In this document: one piece after another, positions 1-5,017 of the stretch
Numbering within the stretch: the stretch's first letter is position 1
How the letters are laid out: each line of letters starts with the position of its first letter
Source of the DNA: Bacteroidota bacterium
GTDB lineage: Bacteria; Bacteroidota; Bacteroidia; Bacteroidales; B18-G4
Length of the DNA: 5,964 nucleotides
Reading direction: 5' to 3'
NCBI GenBank assembly: GCA_030635045.1
Contig: DAOVZP010000112.1
Location: forward strand, 1-5,964
Translations under genes and position numbers: made by a program
The notes under the pieces: generated by a model
What the model was told of the DNA's origin: nothing
Seen by the model: only the letters and a program-made list of their open reading frames with translations
Database searches by the model: none

Positions 1-12
1 TAACAGTAATAC

Positions 13-38
13 AGATTTCTCCCTTCGGTCGAAATGAC
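13..38. repeat. Intergenic CTTCGG-type hairpin word
   Basis: The stretch holds the inverted repeat ATTTC (15-19) / GAAAT (31-35) around an inner TTCG-GT-CGAA palindrome, so it can fold as a small hairpin on either strand. From memory, its reverse complement, beginning GTCATTTCGACCGAAG, resembles a word scattered between genes of many Bacteroidota genomes; I could not search for it. It lies outside any coding frame I can support. It could be a terminator-like hairpin for a gene left of the window, but no U-run follows it. No function is assigned. Confidence 0.5.
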
Positions 39-71
39 CTTGGGAAGACCTTTTGAGAGGGCGTTTATTTT

Positions 72-106
72 GGGCGATAGGCGATGGGCGGTGGGCGGTG
101 GGCATT
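72..106 (+). repeat. Degenerate heptad array, word GGGCGAT (5 units)
   Basis: Five consecutive 7-base units start at 72, 79, 86, 93 and 100. They follow the form (G/A)GGC(G/A)(A/G/T)T, with GGGCGAT first and GGGCATT last. The array is very GC-rich against the AT-rich sequence to its right. Units 2 to 5 are the left arm of a long inverted repeat whose right arm is the opposite-oriented array at 166-200. Confidence 0.85.
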
Positions 107-135
107 GCCAGATTAATATTTATTACTTAACTTTA
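105..135 (+). promoter_or_regulatory. Candidate Bacteroidota-type promoter for the DUF362 gene
   Basis: TAACTTTA at 128-135 matches the Bacteroidota -7 consensus TAnnTTTG at all but the last base. A TTG at 105-107, at the end of the heptad array, lies 20 bases upstream, a plausible spacing for the -33 element. Transcription would then start near 141 and give a leader of about 70 bases containing the second heptad array. The promoter would sit inside the loop of the 79-106/173-200 inverted repeat. The imperfect -7 box and the short -33 word make this tentative. Confidence 0.3.
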
Positions 136-165
136 TCCGACAAAACGGCCCGGCGCCTGGTGACT

Positions 166-200
166 GATGCCTAATGCCCATCGCCCATCGCCCAACGCCT
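166..200 (-). repeat. Heptad array in inverted orientation, pairs with 79-106
   Basis: Five 7-base units start at 166, 173, 180, 187 and 194, of the form ATCGCCC with variants GATGCCT, AATGCCC and AACGCCT. Read on the other strand this is the same word family as the array at 72-106. Bases 173-200 are complementary to 79-106 over 28 positions: 25 Watson-Crick pairs, two that would be G-U in RNA, and one A-A mismatch, with a 66-base loop. The open reading frame of the next gene can be extended back to an ATG at 174 inside this array, but that extension only translates the repeat. Confidence 0.85.
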
Positions 201-212
201 AACTTCATGCCT

Positions 213-1154
213 ATGGACCGCCGATCATTCATAAAAAGAAGTGCCGCAACAGGAGCAGCTGCTTTTCTGGGTACCTCATTAATTGGCAGGAAAGTACTTG
301 CCGGTATCATCGATAAAGAAGCCGATATTTCAGTAATAAACGGCACGGATTATTTCGTGAATACACAACAGGCCGTTGAGCTTCTGGGGGGGATGCAGAA
401 ATTCGTGCATCCGGGTTCAAAAGTGGGCTTGATCATAAACTCGGGATTTGAGCAGAAAGGGGCATATGTAAACCCTGATATCTCATTGTCTACCATAAAA
501 ATGTGCTTTGAAGCAGGTGCTGAAGAGGTTGTTTGCCTTCAGGTGGTTGCTGATACATATTGGGCACGAAGTGATCATCATGAAGGGATGAAAGAAATGT
601 TTAAGTCTGTTTCACAGGTAGAAAGCAACAACTTCCCTGCTGAATTCAATGATGAAGACTGGAAACTTGTTCCGGGTATCGAGGGTGCAAATTCCCTGGG
701 GGAAGTAGAAGTGATAAAAGCACTGGATGAGGTGGATGTGCTCATTAATATCTTTATTGCCAAGCATCATGCAGGCGCACTCTATACAGGAGCATTGAAA
801 AATTCAATGGGTTTCTGCACCAGGAAGTCCTGTGTCTTCTTTCACCTGGGCTCCGGAGAAAGGAACGATCCTGAATTCCTTGCCCAATGCATTGCAGATA
901 TTAACCTGGTCAGGCAGCCCGACCTTATTATCGGGGATGCTACTGAATTTATCACGACCAACGGCCCTTCAGGCCCGGGGGAGATGAGCAAGCTCGATAA
1001 GATCTTTGCCGGCACCAACCTTGTGGCTATGGATGCTCTGGGCGTTTCGTATAACGATATGGACGCAGAGGATATACTTACTTTGATCAAAGCAGAAAAA
1101 ATGGGACTGGGGACGTATGATATTGGTGGGTTGAATGTTGTTGAAATCTCTTAA
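213..1154 (+). CDS. Tat-exported DUF362 family protein
   Basis: Predicted 313-residue protein of the DUF362 family. The N-terminus has a twin-arginine signal, D2-R3-R4-S5-F6-I7-K8, then an Ala-rich hydrophobic stretch (about 10-24) and a likely cleavage site after V-L-A30, so it should be exported folded through the Tat system. The body shows DUF362 hallmarks: A-K-H-H at about 183-186, G-A-L-K-N-S-M-G at about 193-200, an N-G-P-S-G-P-G loop at about 250-256, and a closing A-M-D-A-L segment followed by a G-L-G-T-Y-D-I turn. Some DUF362 proteins carry a C-terminal two-[4Fe-4S] ferredoxin domain; this one does not, and its few cysteines are scattered. Substrate and reaction are unknown for the family, although Tat export suggests a cofactor. 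The ATG at 213 is preferred because the signal then starts M-D-R-R; the ATG at 207 adds only M-P, and the one at 174 lies in repeat sequence. A GTTTTGA array begins four bases after the stop. Confidence 0.82.
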   Translation: MDRRSFIKRSAATGAAAFLGTSLIGRKVLAGIIDKEADISVINGTDYFVNTQQAVELLGGMQKFVHPGSKVGLIINSGFEQKGAYVNPDISLSTIKMCFEAGAEEVVCLQVVADTYWARSDHHEGMKEMFKSVSQVESNNFPAEFNDEDWKLVPGIEGANSLGEVEVIKALDEVDVLINIFIAKHHAGALYTGALKNSMGFCTRKSCVFFHLGSGERNDPEFLAQCIADINLVRQPDLIIGDATEFITTNGPSGPGEMSKLDKIFAGTNLVAMDALGVSYNDMDAEDILTLIKAEKMGLGTYDIGGLNVVEIS

Positions 1155-1157
1155 AAA

Positions 1158-1178
1158 GTTTTGAGTGTTGAGTTTTGA
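1158..1178 (+). repeat. Heptad array, word GTTTTGA (3 units)
   Basis: Units GTTTTGA (1158), GTGTTGA (1165) and GTTTTGA (1172) follow the DUF362 stop codon after three bases. Each unit ends in TGA, and because 7 is not a multiple of 3 the three TGAs (1162, 1169, 1176) fall in all three forward frames. The opposite strand has no stop in the array. Confidence 0.75.
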
Positions 1179-1179
1179 G

Positions 1180-1201
1180 CCCTTCGACTTCGCTCAGGAC
1201 A
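1180..1201. repeat. Intergenic word CCCTTCGACTTCGCTCAGGA
   Basis: From memory this belongs to a widespread intergenic word (reverse complement GTCCTGAGCGAAGTCGAAGG) found in many Bacteroidota and some other genomes; I could not search for it. On the reverse strand it contains CGAAG-T-CGAAG, and a short CCT/AGG pairing can close it into a loop. It sits between two heptad arrays and is non-coding. Confidence 0.5.
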
Positions 1202-1215
1202 GGTTGTTGGGTTGA

Positions 1216-1243
1216 TTTTAAATTTTGAATTTTAAATTTTTAA
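1216..1243 (+). repeat. Heptad array, word TTTTAAA (4 units)
   Basis: Units TTTTAAA (1216), TTTTGAA (1223), TTTTAAA (1230) and TTTTTAA (1237) run without a gap. Stops TAA 1219, TGA 1226 and TAA 1233 cover all three forward frames. The array is pure A/T apart from one G, so simple A/T slippage is a real alternative explanation, but the 7-base register is kept. Confidence 0.7.
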
Positions 1244-1254
1244 TTACTGTGAAA

Positions 1255-1278
1255 CTCTGTGCCTCTGGGTCTCTGTGG
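1255..1278 (+). repeat. Octamer array, word CTCTGTGN (3 units)
   Basis: Units CTCTGTGC (1255), CTCTGGGT (1263) and CTCTGTGG (1271) repeat with period 8. I recall similar text before genes in other Bacteroidota genomes (not verified here). It lies 16 bases upstream of the preferred ATG of the next gene. A GTG at 1259 in the array opens that gene's frame, but the first 12 codons would translate only the repeat and the poly-A leader. Confidence 0.65.
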
Positions 1279-1294
1279 CAGTAAACAAAAAAAA

Positions 1295-2182
1295 ATGATC
1301 AGATTTGTCTTAAGCATATTTTGTTTGATCGGATTTGCCGGCCTGCAAGCCCAGGAATCCATAAACAGTATTATTTTGCCGGAAGATTGCCCGGGCATTG
1401 AGGTTTCCGGTGAATCGAAATTGTATGTGGGCGACGATCTTTTCAATCTTATCAATGGCGGGGCAGAGCTTTATCATGAATTCGGCTTTGCAGAGGTCCT
1501 GGTAACTGAAATATTAATTCAGGGGACAGACCCTTTGAAAGTGGAAATCTACGATATGGGAAGCCCTGAGGCTGCCTGGGGCATATATTCCATGACGACC
1601 ACGAGTAATTCACGCCAGGTTTATCTGGGGGTTGCCGGAAGACAGGGAGAGGGATTTACTCAATTCATTAAAAGCAATTACATGGTTTATATGTATTATG
1701 ATCAAATTCAGGATACGCTACTCCAATATGTCGGCGGATGTATTTCCGGGCATATCGAATTATCCTCTGGCCCGCCGGCACTGATGGATATCGTTGAGGT
1801 GGGGGAGGGAGAAGCAGAGAAACTGTTTTACTTCAAAGGGAACCTTGGATTGTCAAGCGTGTATAATTTTCATTACAAAGACGTATTTGGTTACACAAGC
1901 GGTGCTGCTGCCATTTATCCCGGACTGAAAGTGTTTCTATTCAATTATGAATACGAAACATCCTGCATTGAAAATTATAATGCAGCGAAGGAGTTCTTTA
2001 TAAACAGTTCCAAATACCATGAACAGCTAACGCTTCGCGGATCATTCCATATGAAAGACCGCAAGGAACAACAGATCGACTGCTACTTTGAAAACACTTT
2101 CCTGGTGATCTTCATCTATTCTGGAGAAATGGATGTGAATGAGATGAGGGAACGTATCATAGACAATATGGGTGTCAAATAA
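1295..2182 (+). CDS. Secreted DUF6599-like protein
   Basis: Predicted 295-residue exported protein of unknown function. Residues 1-19 form a signal peptide (M-I-R-F, a hydrophobic core, then L-Q-A before Q20). The mature part shows two blocks I associate with DUF6599: L-F-N-L-I-N-G-G-A-E-L-Y-H-E-F-G-F at 49-65, and V-E-I-Y-D-M-G-S-P-E-A-A-W-G-I-Y-S at 83-99. No catalytic motif is evident, and C10 lies in the signal core rather than in a lipobox. The protein is probably periplasmic or released. The ATG at 1295 is chosen because it begins the signal peptide and follows an A-rich leader; the in-frame GTG at 1259 lies in the octamer repeat. The next gene begins 29 bases after the stop with no array or terminator between, so the two may share a transcript. 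The family assignment is by recalled motif, not by search. Confidence 0.68.
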   Translation: MIRFVLSIFCLIGFAGLQAQESINSIILPEDCPGIEVSGESKLYVGDDLFNLINGGAELYHEFGFAEVLVTEILIQGTDPLKVEIYDMGSPEAAWGIYSMTTTSNSRQVYLGVAGRQGEGFTQFIKSNYMVYMYYDQIQDTLLQYVGGCISGHIELSSGPPALMDIVEVGEGEAEKLFYFKGNLGLSSVYNFHYKDVFGYTSGAAAIYPGLKVFLFNYEYETSCIENYNAAKEFFINSSKYHEQLTLRGSFHMKDRKEQQIDCYFENTFLVIFIYSGEMDVNEMRERIIDNMGVK

Positions 2183-2211
2183 TGCTTTTGGCAGTAATTT
2201 AAACAAGATGA

Positions 2212-3714
2212 ATGGATAATCTAGTATTTGGCATACTGACAATCCTCTTATGTTTTATTGGATATTCTTTCGCATGGAAATTTCAGTCCAGGGACAATTA
2301 TAAAATTGCAATTCTCCTTTTAATTCTTTGTGGACTGATACTTCGCATTTACACGTCAACTGACTTTTTCTTACATACCTGGGACGAAAGATACCATGCA
2401 CTTGTCGCAAAAAATTTTATTCAACACCCCTGGACACCCACTCTTTATGATAATCCGGTTCTTCCATACGATTTCAGAGTCTGGGTTGGAAATCACATTT
2501 GGTTACATAAACAACCACTGCCTTTGTGGACAATTGCGGCAAGTATGCACATATTTGGTGTCAATGAAATTGCATTGCGAATACCATCAATCATTTTGAC
2601 CACAATTGGGATTTGGCTGACATTTTCAATTGGTAGCTATTTCTTCAACAAAAAGACAGGCTTTTTAGCAGCTTTCTTTTACTCTATTAACGGACTAATT
2701 ATTGAATTGACTGCCGGAAGAGTTGCATCAGATCACATTGATATTTTCTTTCTATTCTTTATCGAAATAGCAATTTTCTTCAGTATTCTGTTTGCACGAA
2801 AAAAAAATACAATCTATAATATTCTTGCAGGAGTTTGTATTGGGGCTGCTATTATGTCTAAGTGGTTGCCGGCTTTAATAGTGCTTCCAATTTGGCTGTT
2901 AATTGTCATTGATTCAGGAAACTTTAAAGTGAAATCAATTATATTTCAATTCAATATCTTATTGATAACTTGTGTTTCCGTTTTTCTCCCCTGGCAGATT
3001 TATATTTTTACAGCATTCCCACTTGAAGCAGGATGGGAATCGAGCTTTAATTTCAGGCATATCACGGAAGTTATTGAAGGACAGGCAGGGCCTTTTTATT
3101 ACTTCTTTGATAAGATTAGAATTAGCTATGGGGAATTAATTTACCTGCCATTACTTTGGTTTTTATGGAAAACCTGTAAGAATTTTAATGATAAAAAGGG
3201 ATTGGCTATCTGTATCTGGTTCCTGATTCCATTCATTTTCTTCTCATTCGTTACAACCAAAATGCAGGCCTATATTTTATTTACAGCTCCGGCATTATTT
3301 CTTATAACTGCTGATTTTTTCTTTGCCTTATCAAAATATAAAAAGAACCATAAATTTAAATGGTTTTTCAACTTAATATTGATTCTTCTTATAGTTTTGC
3401 CGATAAGGTATTCAATTGAAAGGATCAAGCCTTTCGAAAAGAGAGATAGAAATCCACAATGGGTGGCTGATCTGAAAGAACTCAACAAAGAAAATATGGA
3501 CAAAGCCATATTATTCAATTATGAATACCCAATTGAAGCAATGTTTTATACAAATTTGATTGTGTATCCATACATACCGGACAGAAATACAATTTCTGAT
3601 TTAATAGCAAAAGGATATACTGTAATCATCAACGACAATGGAAATATTCCTGCAGACGTTGAAACAATTAACGGAATAATTAAAAGAAAACTACCTACTG
3701 ACGACCCTTATTAG
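2212..3714 (+). CDS. GT-C membrane glycosyltransferase, ArnT/PMT (GT39/GT83-like)
   Basis: Predicted 500-residue polytopic protein of the lipid-linked sugar transferase superfamily. Family landmarks: T-W-D-E-R-Y at 56-61, with the Asp-Glu pair (D58, E59) expected in the first large periplasmic loop to bind the metal or act in catalysis; H-K-Q-P-L at 99-103, equivalent to the K-P-P-L motif of ArnT; and G-V-N-E-I-A-L-R-I-P-S at 116-126. About ten to twelve hydrophobic segments follow the first two (4-22 and 31-47), with a soluble C-terminal tail from about 400. Such enzymes move a sugar from a polyprenyl-phosphate donor onto lipid A, glycan or protein; the acceptor cannot be told here. The gene is AT-rich: hand counts on three 60-base lines gave 30-33% GC, against 42-57% in sampled lines of the SRPBCC and DUF362 genes, which may mean lateral acquisition or only the T-rich codons of membrane proteins. 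An ATG at 2208 in another frame meets a stop after three codons. Confidence 0.85.
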   Translation: MDNLVFGILTILLCFIGYSFAWKFQSRDNYKIAILLLILCGLILRIYTSTDFFLHTWDERYHALVAKNFIQHPWTPTLYDNPVLPYDFRVWVGNHIWLHKQPLPLWTIAASMHIFGVNEIALRIPSIILTTIGIWLTFSIGSYFFNKKTGFLAAFFYSINGLIIELTAGRVASDHIDIFFLFFIEIAIFFSILFARKKNTIYNILAGVCIGAAIMSKWLPALIVLPIWLLIVIDSGNFKVKSIIFQFNILLITCVSVFLPWQIYIFTAFPLEAGWESSFNFRHITEVIEGQAGPFYYFFDKIRISYGELIYLPLLWFLWKTCKNFNDKKGLAICIWFLIPFIFFSFVTTKMQAYILFTAPALFLITADFFFALSKYKKNHKFKWFFNLILILLIVLPIRYSIERIKPFEKRDRNPQWVADLKELNKENMDKAILFNYEYPIEAMFYTNLIVYPYIPDRNTISDLIAKGYTVIINDNGNIPADVETINGIIKRKLPTDDPY

Positions 3715-3772
3715 TTACATATTGCTTATATGCTGATTTTAATCATATGAATTGTGCTTTATGCTAACAAGC

Positions 3773-3800
3773 TACCAGTAACCAGTAGCCAGTAACTGCC
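3773..3800 (+). repeat. Heptad array, word NNCCAGT (4 units)
   Basis: Units TACCAGT (3773), AACCAGT (3780), AGCCAGT (3787) and a diverged AACTGCC (3794) form the centre of the 178-base gap after the glycosyltransferase. Stops TAA 3779, TAG 3786 and TAA 3793 cover all three forward frames; the reverse strand has none. The array is flanked by a 6-bp inverted repeat, ACAAGC (3767-3772) and GCTTGT (3805-3810). The same CCAGT word recurs at 4925-4945. Confidence 0.75.
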
Positions 3801-3861
3801 CGTTGCTTGTACATAGGATAATTTTTTATCAACATCACTGGATAAACACATCCATTTAAGT

Positions 3862-3869
3862 TAACTTTG
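3862..3869 (+). promoter_or_regulatory. Bacteroidota -7 promoter element TAACTTTG
   Basis: TAACTTTG fits the Bacteroidota -7 consensus TAnnTTTG exactly and lies 23 bases before the ATG at 3893, so transcription should start about 17 bases upstream of the gene. No good -33 TTTG is visible; the nearest candidate, CTGG at 3838-3841, is weak. Between the element and the ATG is an A-rich leader with no Shine-Dalgarno sequence, typical of translation starts in this phylum. Confidence 0.6.
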
Positions 3870-3892
3870 TCATTAAACAAAAAATAAAAAAC

Positions 3893-4888
3893 ATGAAAAC
3901 ACTAAAGAGAATTATTATCTGGTTGCTCGTAATTATCGTCCTGCTTGTCGGGGTTGCATACCTGCTACCCGGATCCTACAAGGTTGAGCGTTCTACCCTG
4001 ATCAAAGCCGACAGAGGCATGGTCTTTAACATGGTCTGTGATTTTGACAACATGGAACTTTGGACTCCCTGGTCATTGGACATGGATACAACAGTTGTTT
4101 TTGAAAACATCGGCAGCTGTGAAGTTGGTGCCGTTCATAAATGGGATGGTGAAGAGATGGGCAAAGGTAAGATGATGATCACAGAACTCATATCGGGTGA
4201 AAAGATAGTATGGGAACTGGGATTCGAAGGATACAGTCAAAAGATGCTTGCAGGAATGACATTTGAACCCGAAGGTGATGAGTGGCTTGTTACCTGGACT
4301 GCCTCAGGGGATCTTGGGTATAATCCCATATACAGGTATTATGGTCTGATGATCGACTCTGACCTTGGCCTGGATTATGAAAACGGCCTGGAAAACCTCA
4401 AAACACTTTGTGAAGGACTTCCTGATTATCCCGGTATTGAAGTTACCACAATTGCTTCAATGCCCGCCTTATCGGTAAAGGATTCGGTAAAGGCCACAGA
4501 CATTGGTGTCTTTCTCGAAACCTACTTTCCCCAGCTGTACATGTACACGATCAGACAGGGGGGGACACCAACCGGCCACCCATATGCAGTATATTATAGC
4601 TGGGATCCCGAAGGGCTGATCCTCATGGAAGCAGGCATTCCACTGACAGAACCCCTGGAGGGTGAAGGAGTGATGATGGCAACAGAAACACCTGGTGGAA
4701 AAGTTGTCAAGGCAGTTTATTACGGCCCATATGAAGAAACAGCAAAGGTCTATAATGCGCTTGAGCAATACATGAACGTTTTAAAGATTGAAAAGGCCGG
4801 CCCGCCATGGGAAGTGTATGTGACCGATCCCATGCAGGAGCCTGATCCTGCTAAAAGGGAGACCATAATTTATTTTCCTGTAAAATAG
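3893..4888 (+). CDS. Membrane-anchored SRPBCC domain fused to a GyrI-like domain
   Basis: Predicted 331-residue two-domain protein. Residues 7-25 form one N-terminal membrane anchor (K-R then a hydrophobic run ending in L-L-P). Residues about 28-172 look like an SRPBCC/START-like hydrophobic-ligand fold (Y-K-V-E-R-S-T-L-I-K-A near 29-39, W-T-P-W at 57-60). Residues about 182-331 look like a GyrI/AraC effector-binding domain: G-G-T-P-T-G-H-P at 223-230, E-A-G-I-P at 246-250, Y-Y-G-P-Y-E-E-T at 276-283, an E-V-Y-V-T-D-P block at 307-313, and a terminal I-I-Y-F-P-V. Both halves are small-molecule binding folds; GyrI-like domains also occur alone as hydrolases or gyrase inhibitors. There is no DNA-binding domain, so it is unlikely to be a regulator of the AraC kind. 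It has its own TAACTTTG promoter element. The stop TAG is the first bases of a nonamer array. Ligand and physiological role are unknown. Confidence 0.82.
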   Translation: MKTLKRIIIWLLVIIVLLVGVAYLLPGSYKVERSTLIKADRGMVFNMVCDFDNMELWTPWSLDMDTTVVFENIGSCEVGAVHKWDGEEMGKGKMMITELISGEKIVWELGFEGYSQKMLAGMTFEPEGDEWLVTWTASGDLGYNPIYRYYGLMIDSDLGLDYENGLENLKTLCEGLPDYPGIEVTTIASMPALSVKDSVKATDIGVFLETYFPQLYMYTIRQGGTPTGHPYAVYYSWDPEGLILMEAGIPLTEPLEGEGVMMATETPGGKVVKAVYYGPYEETAKVYNALEQYMNVLKIEKAGPPWEVYVTDPMQEPDPAKRETIIYFPVK

Positions 4889-4923
4889 TACTTGGAGTAC
4901 TTGAAATACTTGGAGTTTGGAGT
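4887..4923 (+). repeat. Nonamer array AGTACTTGG passing into heptads TTGGAGT
   Basis: Three 9-base units, AGTACTTGG (4887), AGTACTTGA (4896) and AATACTTGG (4905), are followed in the same text by two exact 7-base units TTGGAGT at 4910-4916 and 4917-4923. The first unit begins inside the stop codon TAG (4886-4888) of the SRPBCC gene, so the array abuts the coding region with no spacer. The switch of period from 9 to 7 keeps the TTGGAGT core. Confidence 0.75.
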
Positions 4924-4924
4924 T

Positions 4925-4945
4925 ATCCAGTATCTAGTATCCAGT
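4925..4945 (+). repeat. Heptad array, word ATCCAGT (3 units)
   Basis: Units ATCCAGT (4925), ATCTAGT (4932) and ATCCAGT (4939) follow the preceding array after one base. The CCAGT core is shared with the array at 3773-3800, about 1.1 kb away. Only one forward stop (TAG at 4935) lies in it, so the three-frame stop property of other arrays does not hold here. Confidence 0.75.
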
Positions 4946-4951
4946 ACACCT

Positions 4952-4976
4952 GCGCTAAAGCTTCGGTGCACGAAGC
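4952..4976. repeat. CTTCGG hairpin word before the SRAP gene
   Basis: GCTTCG (4960-4965) and CGAAGC (4971-4976) form a perfect 6-bp stem with a 5-base loop GTGCA, preceded by GCGCTAAA. It is the third CTTCG-containing intergenic word in the window, after 13-38 and 1180-1201. No T-run follows, so it is not a classical intrinsic terminator. It lies 41 bases before the SRAP start codon and could be a transcribed hairpin or a repeat element. Confidence 0.55.
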
Positions 4977-5017
4977 ATCCATTAATTAACTAATTTTACT
5001 GCAAACTCAACGCCCCC

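Noticed and set aside
66..72. TATTTTG as a -7 element near 66.
   Set aside because: It is one base short of the TAnnTTTG spacing and runs straight into the heptad array.
72..200. CRISPR array or phage attachment site.
   Set aside because: Units are 7 bases with no spacers, and no cas gene, integrase or tRNA is present.
174..212. Longer N-terminus for the DUF362 protein, starting at the ATG at 174.
   Set aside because: The extra 13 residues translate mostly the inverted heptad array and would put a charged, proline-rich segment in front of a clean Tat signal that starts at 213.
113..346. Reverse-strand open frames such as 113-346, 578-763, 842-1090, 1240-1455, 2042-2242, 3270-3518, 4469-4768 and 5029-5229.
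   Set aside because: They are antisense to, or largely overlap, well-supported genes or repeats and show no recognisable domain; the frame at 113 also starts inside the DUF362 gene and ends in the repeat.
1259..1294. GTG start at 1259 for the DUF6599-like gene.
   Set aside because: The first codons are the CTCTGTGN octamer repeat and a poly-A leader; the signal peptide begins at the ATG at 1295.
2396..2599. Forward 67-codon frame inside the glycosyltransferase gene.
   Set aside because: It is an out-of-frame shadow of the transferase coding region, with no family features.
3728..3748. Intrinsic terminator after the glycosyltransferase (ATAT-GATT / AATC-ATAT stem).
   Set aside because: The stem is almost all A/T, has a 3-base bulge and no U-run after it, so it is too weak to call.
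4991..4998. TAATTTTA as a promoter element for the SRAP gene.
   Set aside because: It misses the final G of TAnnTTTG, has no -33 partner and lies in an A/T-rich stretch where such a match is expected by chance.
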